Counted from the stretch's first letter, positions 16,127-24,867 are shown. The stretch is 64,000 nt of DNA from JBAOHV01 sp963714875 (GCA_963714875.1 CAVQQI010000010.1:1-64000); one strand, 5' to 3'. The notes: generated from the sequence alone by a model not told the origin. Numbers and translations are program-made.

Positions 16127-17956
16127 GTGTCGGGCACGGAACAGACGTCCAGCACCCCCGACGCCAGGTCGATCAACAGGGGCGACGGCGACAACATCCG
16201 TGTCGACGACACCGTCTCGGCGCTCCGGGCACTCCGGTACGGCGCGATGGACGAGGCGACCCGGAGCATCGCCCTGCCGCCCTCGGTGCGCGCCTCGGTG
16301 TCGCCGACGATCTCGGCGCTGCGGTGGGGCGCAGTGGGCTACGGGCTGGTGCTCAGTGCGCCGGACGCGTTCGAGGGCTCGTACTCCGCGGTGATCACCC
16401 TCGCGGTGTGTCTGTTCATCACGACCTGGCGCACGATCATTCCCATCCGGCTGGGTTCGACCACCCCCAGCGAACGACTCGTGGCCTATGGCGACGTCGT
16501 GATCCTGGCGCTCGGCACCGGCTTCGGTGGCGGCCTGGAGAGTCCGTTCATCTTCACCGTGATGATCGCGCTCGTCGTGGTGTCGTTCGGCTGGGGCTAC
16601 CTCGACGGCGCGATCGGCCTGGCGATCGGCTGGGGTGCGATGATCGGGGGCATCGCACTCGGCAGCGCGGACCTGGCCCAGCAGTACAACGACCAGCGCG
16701 ACCTGAGCATCGTGTTGACCATGTTGCTCGCGGTGCTGACCTCCGCAGCGGTGCGCTCCCGGCTCATGGAGTCCGAACGACGGCGGATCGCGCTGGCGGG
16801 CCAGGTGGAGTCGCTCAGCGAGGCCAACGGCCTGCTGACACTCGTCAACTCCGTCGCCCGCACGCTGCCCACCTCGCTGACCCTGAGAGAGGCGCTGCAC
16901 ACCGCGCAGCTGCAGATCGCGGACACCTTCGACGCCCGCGTCGTGTGCCTGCTCACGCTGGACGAGAACGCCGAGGAATGGGTCCCGAAGCTCGCCGAAG
17001 GCTGTGAGCTGCACCCCGCCTACCGCACCGCCGACCTGCCAGGACCGCTGGCGGATGCGCTGCGCAACGCCGAGCCGGTCCTGCGCAGCGACCTGGAGGA
17101 GGTCGATGAGTCCTGGCGTCTGTCGGCCAGCAGCGCCAGCGGCATCTACGTCCGTCTCGCCACCCGCGACTCGACGATCGGGCTGCTCGGACTGGAGCAC
17201 CCCGAGCTCGGCCACTTCGACGAACGCGACATCCGCGTCCTGGTCGGCCTGGCCGAGGTGCTGGCCCTGACGATCGACAACGCGAAGTGGTTCGGACGCC
17301 TGCGGTCGCTCGGCGCGGAGGAGGAGCGGGTACGCCTGGCCCGTGACCTCCACGATCGCCTGGGTCAATGGCTCACGTACATCGGGTTCGAACTGGAACG
17401 CATCATGGCGAGTGACACCGCCCGCGCCGATGACCTCGATCGGCTCTACGGCGACGTGCAGGCGGCGCTCGACGAACTGCGCGAGACGCTGCGGCAGCTG
17501 CGCTCGGGTGTCACCGAGGAGCACTCGTTCGCGCAGGTCGCCCGCGACGTGGTCAACCGCTTCGGCGAGCGGTCCGACGTCGACGCCCGTCTCGTGGTGG
17601 TGCACCCAGAGCACCGCCTGGCCGTGCCGGTGGAGAACGAGCTGCTGCGCATCCTGCAGGAGGCACTCAACAACGTGGCCAAGCATGCTCGGGCCGAGTC
17701 GGTCAACGTGCGCTGGGATGTCGACGGCGGCAACTTCGAGCTGACCATCACCGACGACGGGCGCGGCTTCGAGACCGCCCGTGGTGTGAGGGAGTCGGCC
17801 TACGGTCTGGTCGGGATGCGCGAGCGGGCGGACGTGATCGGCGCGCAGCTCGCCATCGACAGCCGCCCCGGCATCGGCACGACCGTGCGGGTGGCGACAG
17901 GAATCGCGGCAACGAGGTCAACAATGCGCCCTTCCCTGCCGATGGGGCGGTCATGA
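16127..17956 (+). CDS. Membrane sensor histidine kinase (NarL-type, HisKA_3) with GAF domain
   Basis: About 609 residues from GTG 16127. An ATG at 16247 (MDEATRSIALPP) is an alternative start, and neither has a clear ribosome site. The N-terminal third has about five to six membrane segments, then a short coiled coil, a GAF domain (SLTLREALHTAQLQ to VLALTIDNA) and the HisKA_3 phosphoacceptor H409 in RVRLARDLHDRLGQW. The ATPase domain has the N box EALNNVAKHA, DDGRGF and GLVGMRERA. It autophosphorylates and passes phosphate to the response regulator gene 40 bp downstream. The signal is unknown; the small membrane sensing part suggests a membrane or cytosolic ligand. Confidence 0.92.
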   Translation: MSGTEQTSSTPDARSINRGDGDNIRVDDTVSALRALRYGAMDEATRSIALPPSVRASVSPTISALRWGAVGYGLVLSAPDAFEGSYSAVITLAVCLFITTWRTIIPIRLGSTTPSERLVAYGDVVILALGTGFGGGLESPFIFTVMIALVVVSFGWGYLDGAIGLAIGWGAMIGGIALGSADLAQQYNDQRDLSIVLTMLLAVLTSAAVRSRLMESERRRIALAGQVESLSEANGLLTLVNSVARTLPTSLTLREALHTAQLQIADTFDARVVCLLTLDENAEEWVPKLAEGCELHPAYRTADLPGPLADALRNAEPVLRSDLEEVDESWRLSASSASGIYVRLATRDSTIGLLGLEHPELGHFDERDIRVLVGLAEVLALTIDNAKWFGRLRSLGAEEERVRLARDLHDRLGQWLTYIGFELERIMASDTARADDLDRLYGDVQAALDELRETLRQLRSGVTEEHSFAQVARDVVNRFGERSDVDARLVVVHPEHRLAVPVENELLRILQEALNNVAKHARAESVNVRWDVDGGNFELTITDDGRGFETARGVRESAYGLVGMRERADVIGAQLAIDSRPGIGTTVRVATGIAATRSTMRPSLPMGRS

Positions 17957-17996
17957 GCCCATCGCCACTCACCCCAGCCATCCACGGAGGATCGTG

Positions 17997-18644
17997 ATGC
18001 GTGTTCTCCTTGCAGACGATCACCAGATACTCCGCGACGGCATCCGACGCGGTCTCGAGAGCGCCGGCGAGCAGGTGGTCGGCGAGGCCGACAACGGCGA
18101 ACACGCCCTCGAACTGGTACGCGAGACCAACCCCGACATCGTCCTGATGGACCTGTCCATGCCGGTGCTCGACGGCGTGAGCGCCACGCGGCGGATCACC
18201 GACGAGTTCCCCGACGTGCGAGTCGTGGTCCTCACGATGCACGACGACCCTCAGCGCACCCGCGCAGCGCTCGAAGCCGGGGCGGTCGGCTACATGACCA
18301 AGGGCACCTCGTTCGCCGACGTGCTCGACACGCTGCGGCGCGCCGTCGCCGGCGAGGAGGTGCTCAGCCCGCACCTCGCAGCGTCGATGCTGGATGTGGC
18401 GACCACGAACGACTCGGCCGACCTGCTGTCGGACCGCCAGACCGAGATCCTCCAGATGATCGCCGACGGCCTGAGCACCAAGCAGGTCGCCCGAGAGCTG
18501 GGCATCACCCAGAAGACGGTGCACAACCACCTGAACGCCATCTACCGCCGACTCGACACCCAGAGCCTGACCCACGCGGTGCTCTCCGCTGTGCGGCTGG
18601 GCATCATCGACCTGCGCGACGGCTCCGAGCAGGTCACTGCGTGA
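17997..18644 (+). CDS. NarL/LuxR-family response regulator
   Basis: The product has 215 residues. The receiver domain has acidic D7/D8, phosphoacceptor D52 (IVLMDLSMPVLDG), T80-region VVLTMHDD and the conserved lysine in YMTKG. A C-terminal LuxR helix-turn-helix follows: LSDRQTEILQMIADGLSTKQVARELGITQKTVHNHL. ATG 17997 is preferred over GTG 17994 because GGAGG ends at 17990. It is paired with the upstream kinase and is probably a transcription factor. Targets are not evident; no repeated binding site was found nearby. Confidence 0.95.
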   Translation: MRVLLADDHQILRDGIRRGLESAGEQVVGEADNGEHALELVRETNPDIVLMDLSMPVLDGVSATRRITDEFPDVRVVVLTMHDDPQRTRAALEAGAVGYMTKGTSFADVLDTLRRAVAGEEVLSPHLAASMLDVATTNDSADLLSDRQTEILQMIADGLSTKQVARELGITQKTVHNHLNAIYRRLDTQSLTHAVLSAVRLGIIDLRDGSEQVTA

Positions 18645-18652
18645 CCTGTCGA

Positions 18653-18673
18653 GGCAGTCACCGTGTGGCTGCC
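18653..18673 (+). terminator. Hairpin terminator after the two-component operon
   Basis: GGCAGTCAC (18653-18661) pairs with GTGGCTGCC (18665-18673), 9 bp with one wobble and a 3-base loop, 9 bases after the response regulator stop. No T-tract is present. Confidence 0.55.
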
Positions 18674-18746
18674 CGACGCGGAATGTGCCCATGTCGGCGA
18701 GCCGGCAGGTCAGCAATACTTCGAAGCTGACACCGAAGGGCGACAG

Positions 18747-19253
18747 ATGTCGGACGACACGGCGAGGGCGAAACGCCGCAGAGGACAGCGAGGGGTGGCG
18801 CGCCAGCGCCTGCTCCTCGCGCTGGCCGCATCCGGACTGCTGACCGCCGCGGTGGCGCTGCCCATGGCCTACCAGGCGCAGCAGGCCAGGGAACGCGACG
18901 CCCAGGTCAGCGACACCCGGAAGGCCGAGGTGCTGGGCATCACCACGATCAAGGCGCCCGAGGCCGTCCTCGACACGCTGTTCTGGCGCGGCGAACCGAT
19001 CGGCGGCGACTCGCTGCTGCACGCTGCGACCACCCCGACCCAGGTGCTCATCACGTTGAAGGACGCCGAGGTGGCGCGAGTGGACTTCCGTCTCGATGAC
19101 GGACCTGTCCAGACCGACGACACCAGTCCGTTCGAGCTCGACGACGGCGACGTCGTGTCGCTCGCGCCGGGCGACCACTCGCTGCTCGCGACCGTCACCT
19201 ATGCCGACGGTCGCACGTCGCTGCACCAGGCGAGCTTCACCACGAGCGGGTGA
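18747..19253 (+). CDS. Membrane-anchored protein with a small beta (Ig-like) domain, unknown function
   Basis: The product has 168 residues from ATG 18747. A basic N-terminus (AKRRRGQRGVARQR) and one membrane segment (LLLALAASGLLTAAVALP) are followed by an extracytoplasmic part. Its C-terminal half (VLITLKDAEVARVDFRLDDG, SPFELDDGDVVSLAPGDHSL, ATVTYADGRTSLHQASF) looks like an Ig-like or Big domain of alternating strands. A longer frame from GTG 18663 would start inside a terminator hairpin and is not preferred. I do not recognise the family. It is followed by a hairpin and prfC. Confidence 0.65.
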   Translation: MSDDTARAKRRRGQRGVARQRLLLALAASGLLTAAVALPMAYQAQQARERDAQVSDTRKAEVLGITTIKAPEAVLDTLFWRGEPIGGDSLLHAATTPTQVLITLKDAEVARVDFRLDDGPVQTDDTSPFELDDGDVVSLAPGDHSLLATVTYADGRTSLHQASFTTSG

Positions 19254-19262
19254 GCGACCCCC

Positions 19263-19278
19263 GGGGGCAGGAGCCCCC
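19263..19278 (+). terminator. Short GC hairpin between the membrane protein and prfC
   Basis: GGGGGC (19263-19268) and GCCCCC (19273-19278) form a perfect 6-bp stem with loop AGGA, 10 bases after the stop at 19253. It is followed by CTGGTTGG rather than a T-tract, so it may be a weak terminator or a processing site. Confidence 0.4.
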
Positions 19279-19317
19279 TGGTTGGCGCGCCGACGGCGGA
19301 CCCTGTTTGCTGAACAG

Positions 19318-20910
19318 GTGAGCACCCCCGCCGATCCGGTCGCAGAAGCAGCACGCCGGAGGACCTTCGCGATCATCTCGCACCCTGACGCGGGCAAGAC
19401 CACGCTCACCGAGAAGCTGCTGTTGTACGGCGGCGCACTGGGCCGGGAGGCCGGCTCGGTGAAGGCCAAGGGCAACCGACGTTCGGCCACCTCGGACTGG
19501 ATGGAGCTGGAACAGCAACGGGGCATCTCCATCACCTCCACGGTGCTGCAGTTCCCGTACCGGGACTGCGTGGTGAACCTGCTGGACACCCCCGGCCACC
19601 GCGACTTCTCCGAGGACACCTACCGGGTGCTCACCGCATGCGACGCCGCGGTCATGGTGCTCGACGCAGCGAAGGGCATCGAGGCCCAGACGCTGAAGCT
19701 GTTCGAGGTGTGCCGCAGCCGCGGGCTGCCGATCCTGACGTACGTCAACAAGTGGGACCGGCCCGGGCTGAGTCCGCTGGAGCTCATCGACGACATCGAG
19801 TCGAAGCTGGGGCTGCTGTGCACGCCGGTGACCTGGCCAGTGGGCATCTCGGGTGACTTCCGCGGGGTCGTCGATCGGCCCAGCGGTGACTTCATCCGCT
19901 TCACCCGCACCGCGCACGGGTCGACCGAGGCACCCGAAGAGGTCGTGCCGGCGGATCGGGCGAGCGCCGAGGAGGGCGAGTCCTGGAGCGACGCCCTCGA
20001 CGAGCTCGAGCTGCTGTCGGGCGCGACGCACGACCACGAGCTGTTCGAGGCGGGCGAGTCGACACCGATGTTCTTCGGGTCCGCGTTGACCAACTTCGGC
20101 GTGCGACTGCTGCTCGATGCGGTGATCGACGACGTGCCGAGCCCGGGTCCGCGCGCCGACATCCACGGAGATCCCCGGCCCCTCGACGCGCCGTTCTCGG
20201 GATTCGTGTTCAAGGTGCAGGCCAACACCGACCGGGCCCACCGTGATCGCAGTGCGTTCCTGCGCATCTGTTCTGGACGGTTCGAGCGGGGCATGGTCGT
20301 CACCCACGACCGCACCGGCAAGCCGTTCACCACCAAGTACGCGCACTCGGTGTTCGGCCAGGACCGCGAGACGCTGGACGACGCCTTCCCCGGTGACATC
20401 GTCGGTTTCGTCAACGCGAACGACGTCCGGGTCGGCGACACGCTGTGGGCAGGGTCGCCGGTCACCTACCCGACCATTCCCAGCTTCTCCCCCGAGCACT
20501 TCGCGATCGCGCGCACCACCGACGTGAGCAAGTCCAAGCAGTTCCGCAGCGGGATCACCCAGCTGGACGAGGAGGGCGTGGTGCAGGTGTTGCGCGACCC
20601 CGACTACGGCGACCAGGCACCGGTGCTCGCAGCGGTCGGTGCGCTGCAGTTCGAGGTGGCGAAGCATCGACTGGAGTCGGAGTTCGGTGCGCCCGTCGAG
20701 CTGACCACCACCAAGTACAAGCTCGCCCGCCGCACCGACGAGGCGTCCCGGGCGCAGCTGCGGTCCATGCAGGGCGTCGACGTGCTCACCCGCGGCGACG
20801 GCACCCTGCTGGCCCTGTTCGAGTCGCCCTACTGGCTGGAACGGCTGGCGAAGGACCACCCCGACCTGACCCTGGAACGGCTGGTCGCCGAGGGCGAACT
20901 GCGCCAGTAG
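19318..20910 (+). CDS. prfC: Peptide chain release factor 3
   Basis: The product has 530 residues from GTG 19318. GTPase motifs are G1 HPDAGKTTL (22-30), RGISITST (G2), DTPGH (G3) and NKWD (G4). Domain II and the RF3-specific C-terminal region follow (GVVQVLRDPDYGDQAPVLAAVGALQFEV). It recycles RF1/RF2 from the ribosome after peptide release. The conserved RF3 insert RRSATSDWMELEQQRGI separates it from EF-G. The longer open frame reaching back to 19096 overlaps the upstream gene and is not coding. Confidence 0.96.
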   Translation: MSTPADPVAEAARRRTFAIISHPDAGKTTLTEKLLLYGGALGREAGSVKAKGNRRSATSDWMELEQQRGISITSTVLQFPYRDCVVNLLDTPGHRDFSEDTYRVLTACDAAVMVLDAAKGIEAQTLKLFEVCRSRGLPILTYVNKWDRPGLSPLELIDDIESKLGLLCTPVTWPVGISGDFRGVVDRPSGDFIRFTRTAHGSTEAPEEVVPADRASAEEGESWSDALDELELLSGATHDHELFEAGESTPMFFGSALTNFGVRLLLDAVIDDVPSPGPRADIHGDPRPLDAPFSGFVFKVQANTDRAHRDRSAFLRICSGRFERGMVVTHDRTGKPFTTKYAHSVFGQDRETLDDAFPGDIVGFVNANDVRVGDTLWAGSPVTYPTIPSFSPEHFAIARTTDVSKSKQFRSGITQLDEEGVVQVLRDPDYGDQAPVLAAVGALQFEVAKHRLESEFGAPVELTTTKYKLARRTDEASRAQLRSMQGVDVLTRGDGTLLALFESPYWLERLAKDHPDLTLERLVAEGELRQ

Positions 20911-21087
20911 TTCCTCTGATCCCGAACAGCACGCCCATATCGGCTCGGTGTGCCGGGCGATGCGGTACGACCCAGCTGCGACGTGTCAGCCACTGCAGCC
21001 ACCCGACCCGCGTCGCTCACCCGACTCCGCCGGGTCTCCCTGCCAGATGTCGGTCGGGCAGCGGGAGCGGTAGAGTCGTGCTTCCTC

Positions 21088-21161
21088 GGGGCTGTAGCTC
21101 AGTTGGCTAGAGCACCTGCTTTGCAAGCAGGGGGTCGTGGGTTCGATTCCCATCAGCTCCA
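21088..21161 (+). tRNA. tRNA-Ala (anticodon TGC)
   Basis: The acceptor stem pairs GGGGCTG with CAGCTCC (one G-T pair), with discriminator A at 21161. The D-loop is AGCTCAGTTGGCTAGAGC, and the anticodon stem CCTGC/GCAGG encloses TTTGCAA, giving TGC. The T-loop is GTTCGATTC. CCA is not encoded (CTC follows), unlike the two serine tRNAs. TAGAGT at 21071-21076 is a plausible -10 element. Confidence 0.97.
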
Positions 21162-21188
21162 CTCCGAGAACCCGACGCTCCCAGGTGC

Positions 21189-21219
21189 GGTGGGGCGTCG
21201 ATTCCGCTGCAGCCCCACC
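21189..21219 (+). terminator. Hairpin terminator after tRNA-Ala
   Basis: GGTGGGGC (21189-21196) pairs perfectly with GCCCCACC (21212-21219) around a 15-base loop, 28 bases after the tRNA. Confidence 0.55.
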
Positions 21220-21238
21220 GATCGCCGGGATCGGGGCC

Positions 21239-21266
21239 GGCGTGGCAACGGTTGCGGTGCCACGCC
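21239..21266 (+). terminator. Second hairpin after tRNA-Ala
   Basis: GGCGTGGCA (21239-21247) pairs perfectly with TGCCACGCC (21258-21266) around a 10-base loop. It lies 19 bp beyond the first hairpin and may be a back-up terminator. Confidence 0.5.
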
Positions 21267-21507
21267 GCGGTGCGGGTCGACGTGGACCCCGTCACCACCG
21301 TCGCCCAGTACGACCCCGGGTGACGGAGGACCTTCGCCCAGCTCGGATCGACACTCCTGCTCGCGATCGAACACGTCCGCAGCACTGCGGTCGAGGGACT
21401 GGCGGCAACGCGGGTGATCGACATCGACGTCGTGGACGAGGGCTTCATCGGGTCGGGGACGCGCAGTGCCGGCTGACCGCCGGGTCGTCGCGGTTTCGCC
21501 GCCGACG

Positions 21508-21537
21508 ACTGACGTGCGTCACTGACGCGCGTTCAGT
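21508..21537. promoter_or_regulatory. Candidate TetR operator
   Basis: Two near-identical direct copies, ACTGACGTGCGT (21508-21519) and ACTGACGCGCGT (21521-21532), lie just upstream of the TetR gene start at 21547. The second copy also forms an inverted repeat ACTGA...TCAGT (21521-21537). The position suggests autoregulation; binding is inferred. Confidence 0.5.
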
Positions 21538-21546
21538 GTCTCGCTC

Positions 21547-22161
21547 GTGCCGACAGCAGCGGGCGTTCGAGGAGCAGCACGGGCCACCGGGACCAGCCCC
21601 CGAGCGGCCCAGCGCGAAGCCACCCGGGCACGGCTGTTCGCCGAGACGGTGCAGGAGTTCAAGCGACGCGGATTCGCCGAGACCGAGATCGCGGCGATCA
21701 CCGATCGTGTCGGCGTGACCCGCGGCGCCTTCTACGTGCACTTCGCGGGCAAGGACGAGGTCCTGCGGGAGCTCCTGCTCATCGAGGAACGACGCATCGC
21801 TGATGCGGCGCTCGCCGCCAGCGAGCACGCCGCACCGCTCGACTCGGTGTTCGACGCCGTCGTCGACGCCGTGCTCAGAGCAGAGCGCCGACTCGGCCGC
21901 AGGCTGGTCCGCGACCTGTGCGCGGGGCAGTTCCGGCCCGAGGTCGCGCAGCGCCAGGGCGTCGGCGACCACCCGGTTGGGCTGATGCTCGTCGACGTCA
22001 TCGCCGACCGGGCCCCACAGATCGACCCGGTGGACCTCGCCATGACGTTCCTCACCGGACTGTTCGGGCTCCTGGCCACCGACGAGGCACCCCAGGCGGC
22101 CCGGCGACGACGCCTCGGCCTTCTGGTCCGGATGGCCTCGGACGCAGCGACCGGACCATGA
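21547..22161 (+). CDS. TetR/AcrR family transcriptional regulator
   Basis: The product has 204 residues, starting at GTG 21547. The N-terminal helix-turn-helix spans FKRRGFAETEIAAITDRVGVTRGAFYVHFAGKDEVL (about 38-73), with the TetR-type GAFYVHF. The rest is a helical ligand domain with ERRLGRRLVRDL and a C-terminal MTFLTGLFGLLATDE helix. The methyltransferase gene follows on the same strand after 95 bp and may be its target. The ligand cannot be predicted. Confidence 0.92.
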   Translation: MPTAAGVRGAARATGTSPRAAQREATRARLFAETVQEFKRRGFAETEIAAITDRVGVTRGAFYVHFAGKDEVLRELLLIEERRIADAALAASEHAAPLDSVFDAVVDAVLRAERRLGRRLVRDLCAGQFRPEVAQRQGVGDHPVGLMLVDVIADRAPQIDPVDLAMTFLTGLFGLLATDEAPQAARRRRLGLLVRMASDAATGP

Positions 22162-22256
22162 CCGAATCGCTCCAGCCGACCGGAACACCACCGACCTGAC
22201 CTGACCCGAGCGCTGCCCGCGCCGGGCCACGTCCGACCAACCCGACCGGAGACCCC

Positions 22257-23276
22257 ATGTCACACCACAAACCCACCACCCTTGCCGACCGATTCGGCGC
22301 GTTGCGGGGACTGCTGCGGATCAGCGACGAGGACTACACCGCGTACATGCGGTCCTATGACGAGCTGTTCGTCGACTCACCCGAGAACACCAGGGCCGAC
22401 TACGAGGCCGGTGTGCCGCTACGTGGCTACCCGCAGGGCAGCAGCAACGAACTGACCGAGCTCTACAAGGTCATCCACCTGCTGTGCACACTCGGCTCCG
22501 TCGAGAAGATGTACATGCCGCCGACCATCGACCCCGACCAGTCGGTGCTGCAGAACCAGATCCTGTTCGAGAAGATCGTCGCGAAGGACCTGCAGCTGCG
22601 GCCCGGCGACAAGGTCCTGGACCTGGGCTGCGGATGCGGTGCGATCGCCGAGCACATCGCCGAGCTGACCGGTGCCACCCCGTACGGCGTCAACCTGGAC
22701 CGTTCGCAGATCGAGAAGGCCTGGCGCAACCCGAACCTGCCGGCAGCCAACTTCGCGGTCGGCGACTTCAACAAGGCGCTCGAGTTCGACGACGCATCGT
22801 TCGACGCGGTCTACGCGATCCAACCGATGACCTACGTGAGCGACCACGCCTACACGTTCTCCGAGGTCATGCGGATCCTGAAGCCGGGCGGGCGGTTCGT
22901 CATCAACGACGTCGCCGCGCTCGACGCGTACGACCGCGACAACGAGCACCAGCGCACCCTCATCCAGCACACACGTGAGCTCACCGTGTTCGGTGGGTTC
23001 TGGTACTACCAGTACTGGGAGGACGTCTACCGCGACGCCGGGTTCGAGTTGATCTCCTCGGTCGGGCGGCCGGCGGTCGAGCTGATCAAGAAGGAAGTCG
23101 CGCTGTTCACCCGCTACGAGGCGGTCTTCAGGTTCCTGGCGAAGCTCCACCTGATCCCGACCAAGACCGACAAGCTGATGCAGCGCATGAACGCGAACAG
23201 CCTGTCCTACATCCAGGCCGAGGAGGAGGAGCTGCTGACGCTGAACTGGCACTGCGTCGGCCAGAAGCCCGCCTGA
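22257..23276 (+). CDS. SAM-dependent methyltransferase, Erg6/sterol-methyltransferase-like
   Basis: The product has 339 residues. The Rossmann motif I KVLDLGCGCGAIAEHIA (about 119-135), YGVNLDRSQIEKA, the FDAVYAIQPMTYV post-II segment and RILKPGGRFVINDV make it a class I methyltransferase. The N-terminal DYEAGVPLRGYPQGSSNELTE block and the long C-terminal region after VFGGFWYYQYWEDVYRDAGF resemble the Erg6/SMT layout (about 330-370 residues). A lipid or sterol-like substrate is an inference and other small-molecule acceptors remain possible. It is probably controlled by the TetR gene just upstream. There is no membrane segment. Confidence 0.78.
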   Translation: MSHHKPTTLADRFGALRGLLRISDEDYTAYMRSYDELFVDSPENTRADYEAGVPLRGYPQGSSNELTELYKVIHLLCTLGSVEKMYMPPTIDPDQSVLQNQILFEKIVAKDLQLRPGDKVLDLGCGCGAIAEHIAELTGATPYGVNLDRSQIEKAWRNPNLPAANFAVGDFNKALEFDDASFDAVYAIQPMTYVSDHAYTFSEVMRILKPGGRFVINDVAALDAYDRDNEHQRTLIQHTRELTVFGGFWYYQYWEDVYRDAGFELISSVGRPAVELIKKEVALFTRYEAVFRFLAKLHLIPTKTDKLMQRMNANSLSYIQAEEEELLTLNWHCVGQKPA

Positions 23277-23318
23277 GCACCTTCGGCAGGTCCCGGCTGG
23301 ACCCATCGGTCGAGACGG

Positions 23319-23333
23319 ACCCGGCAACCGGGT
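23319..23333. terminator. Short hairpin between convergent genes
   Basis: ACCCGG (23319-23324) pairs with CCGGGT (23328-23333) around CAA. It lies between the convergent methyltransferase and DUF6544-like genes and could serve both strands. Confidence 0.4.
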
Positions 23334-23338
23334 TGAGA

Positions 23339-24095
23339 TCAGCTCAGTCCGACGTGGTCGATGGTGGCCCGGAAGAACTCGCCCTCGGCGAAGCGGTCGG
23401 TGCCGAACCACCATCCCGCCCGGAGCTGCCGGGGGACCTGTTGGCCCGAGACCTCGATCGATCCGTCCATCAGGCACTCCGAAGACGTGTTCGGCGTGTG
23501 GACCACCGTCGGGGTCACCCCAACGGGGAAGGCTGACGCTGCGGAGCGCACCGGCATCGTCGACCTCGACGGTCACCCGGTGGGTGAACGGTCCGGTGCT
23601 CACCGTGGCCGTTGCGTGATGGTCGTCGCTCCCGACGCCGTCCCACTGCACCCCTGCCGCCAGTGCGCCGGCGGGCACCAGCATGGACTCCCCGGCCAGC
23701 CGACCGGCCGCGCTCCGGGTCGTGTCGTCGCCGTCGGCCGACATGACCGGGATCAGACCCGCCAGCTTCCACCGCATCTCTCCGGTTCCCCTGCTGAAAC
23801 GGTCGAAGCCGCTGATCCGCATCGGGAACCGGCCCGCATGCGCCGACCACACGAAGCCGTCGGGCGACAGCACCTGATCGGCGAGGAACGGCTGCCACGT
23901 GTTGACCTTGATCTCGCCGTGCATCCGCAGGCGAGCGGTTCGCAGCAACGGGGCTCCGGGTTCGATGGCGTTCCGCAGCCAGCGGCGGACGGGATCCGGC
24001 AGACCCGCGAGGTCGCCAGGATCGAACTCCCGGACGGGTGACGTCGGCCGGGCGAGACCCGCCGCGTCGGGATGGAGTCGGTCAGGTCGACGCAC
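23339..24095 (-). pseudogene. DUF6544-like protein, interrupted by a frameshift near 23485
   Basis: From GTG 24095 one frame reads LPDPVRRWLRNAIEPGAPLL, GEIKVNTWQPFLADQV, MRWKLAGLIPVMSADG and RSAAGRLAGE, then SVSLPRWGDPDGGPH. After about 23490 the family-like sequence continues in a different frame: SGQQVPRQLRAGWWFGTDR and FAEGEFFRATI to the stop at 23339. Both halves fit the DUF6544-type family end to end (family name from memory), so a net +1 frame change breaks one gene of about 250 codons. It may be a real mutation or a sequence error; no homopolymer run is obvious at the break. It overlaps the 3' end of the TlpA-like gene by 14 bp. Function is unknown. Confidence 0.75.
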
Positions 24096-24735
24096 CGTCC
24101 GCCCCAGCGAGCTCGAGCACCTCGTCCTCCTGCAGGACACCCGGCCATCCGCCGAGCGACTCACCGTCGGCGGAGAACAGCACCGAGGCGGGTTGCGAGG
24201 TGATGCCGAACGACGACCAGGTCTCGAACGACTCGTCCCACAGCATCTGGAACTCGATGCCGTGACGGTCGACGAACTCCGCCGCCATGGCGGGGTCGTC
24301 CTGGGTGCCGATCCCGATGACCTCGATCGTGTCGGCGTTGGCCTCGGCGAAGGCCGCCATGTCGCCCGCCTCGGCAGCACAGGCGGGGCAGTGCGGCGCC
24401 CAGAACCAGAACAGCACCGGCTTCTCCGAGGGCAGCGCGTCGGCGAACTGCACCCACTCGGCCTCAGCGACGTCCCACACCGCCACGTCGGGCAACGGGG
24501 ACGCCGCCGCGTCGGCCGATCGCGGCAGGTCCGGGCGGTCGCCGGTGTCGACCTGCGCCGCATCGGACCCTCCGGAGCACGCCCCCGCCACGAGCGCCAC
24601 CGCTGCGATCGCCACCGCTACCGACGACCGCGCACGCCGCTGGGCCGTACGACGACCGAGCCCGGCCCGGGCGCTCGGCACAGCAGCGCGCCCCGGGGAT
24701 GAACGGCGGATCGGGTCGGTGTCGCTCGGCATCAT
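24082..24735 (-). CDS. TlpA/ResA-like thioredoxin-fold lipoprotein
   Basis: The product has about 217 residues from ATG 24735. A basic N-terminus, a hydrophobic segment and the lipobox LVAGAC give an anchored C53. The thioredoxin fold carries the active-site pair C116-P-A-C119 in FWAPHCPACAAEA, IEVIGIGTQDD, the cis-proline region SFGITSQPASVLF and a C-terminal GWPGVLQEDEVLEL. Such lipoproteins reduce or exchange disulfides outside the membrane, often in cytochrome c maturation, but no ccm or ccd gene is nearby. The next gene overlaps its 3' end by 14 bp. Confidence 0.88.
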   Translation of the reverse strand: MMPSDTDPIRRSSPGRAAVPSARAGLGRRTAQRRARSSVAVAIAAVALVAGACSGGSDAAQVDTGDRPDLPRSADAAASPLPDVAVWDVAEAEWVQFADALPSEKPVLFWFWAPHCPACAAEAGDMAAFAEANADTIEVIGIGTQDDPAMAAEFVDRHGIEFQMLWDESFETWSSFGITSQPASVLFSADGESLGGWPGVLQEDEVLELAGADGAST

Positions 24736-24867
24736 CAGTGGACAACCCGGTCCGACATCGACATCCTTCCCGGACCGACCCGCAGCTGTCGGAAGCCTGG
24801 CGTGACGGACCGGGTTCGCGACGCGCAGCGCCGGCGACGTCGGCGCGCCCGAACCACGAGGACGACG

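Larger units (their letters stand above)
21162..21546. other. 385-bp gene-free spacer after tRNA-Ala
   Basis: The spacer holds two terminator-like hairpins (listed separately) and, at its right end, an operator-like repeat before the TetR gene. The middle (about 21265-21476) reads in one frame as VRVDVDPVTTVAQYDPG, a stop, then about 50 codons including LLLAIEHVRSTAVEGLAA and IDIDVVDEGF, with no plausible start or ribosome site. This could be a decayed gene remnant, but chance in high-GC DNA is as likely. Confidence 0.4.

Noticed and set aside
16022..17686. N-terminal extension of the hydrolase frame antisense to the kinase
   Set aside because: It is a shadow of the kinase gene. The ATG at 16021 gives the normal hydrolase length.
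18663..18746. Upstream GTG start for the small membrane protein
   Set aside because: It lies in the terminator hairpin 18653-18673 and adds sequence that does not look like a signal. ATG 18747 is directly before the basic and hydrophobic anchor.
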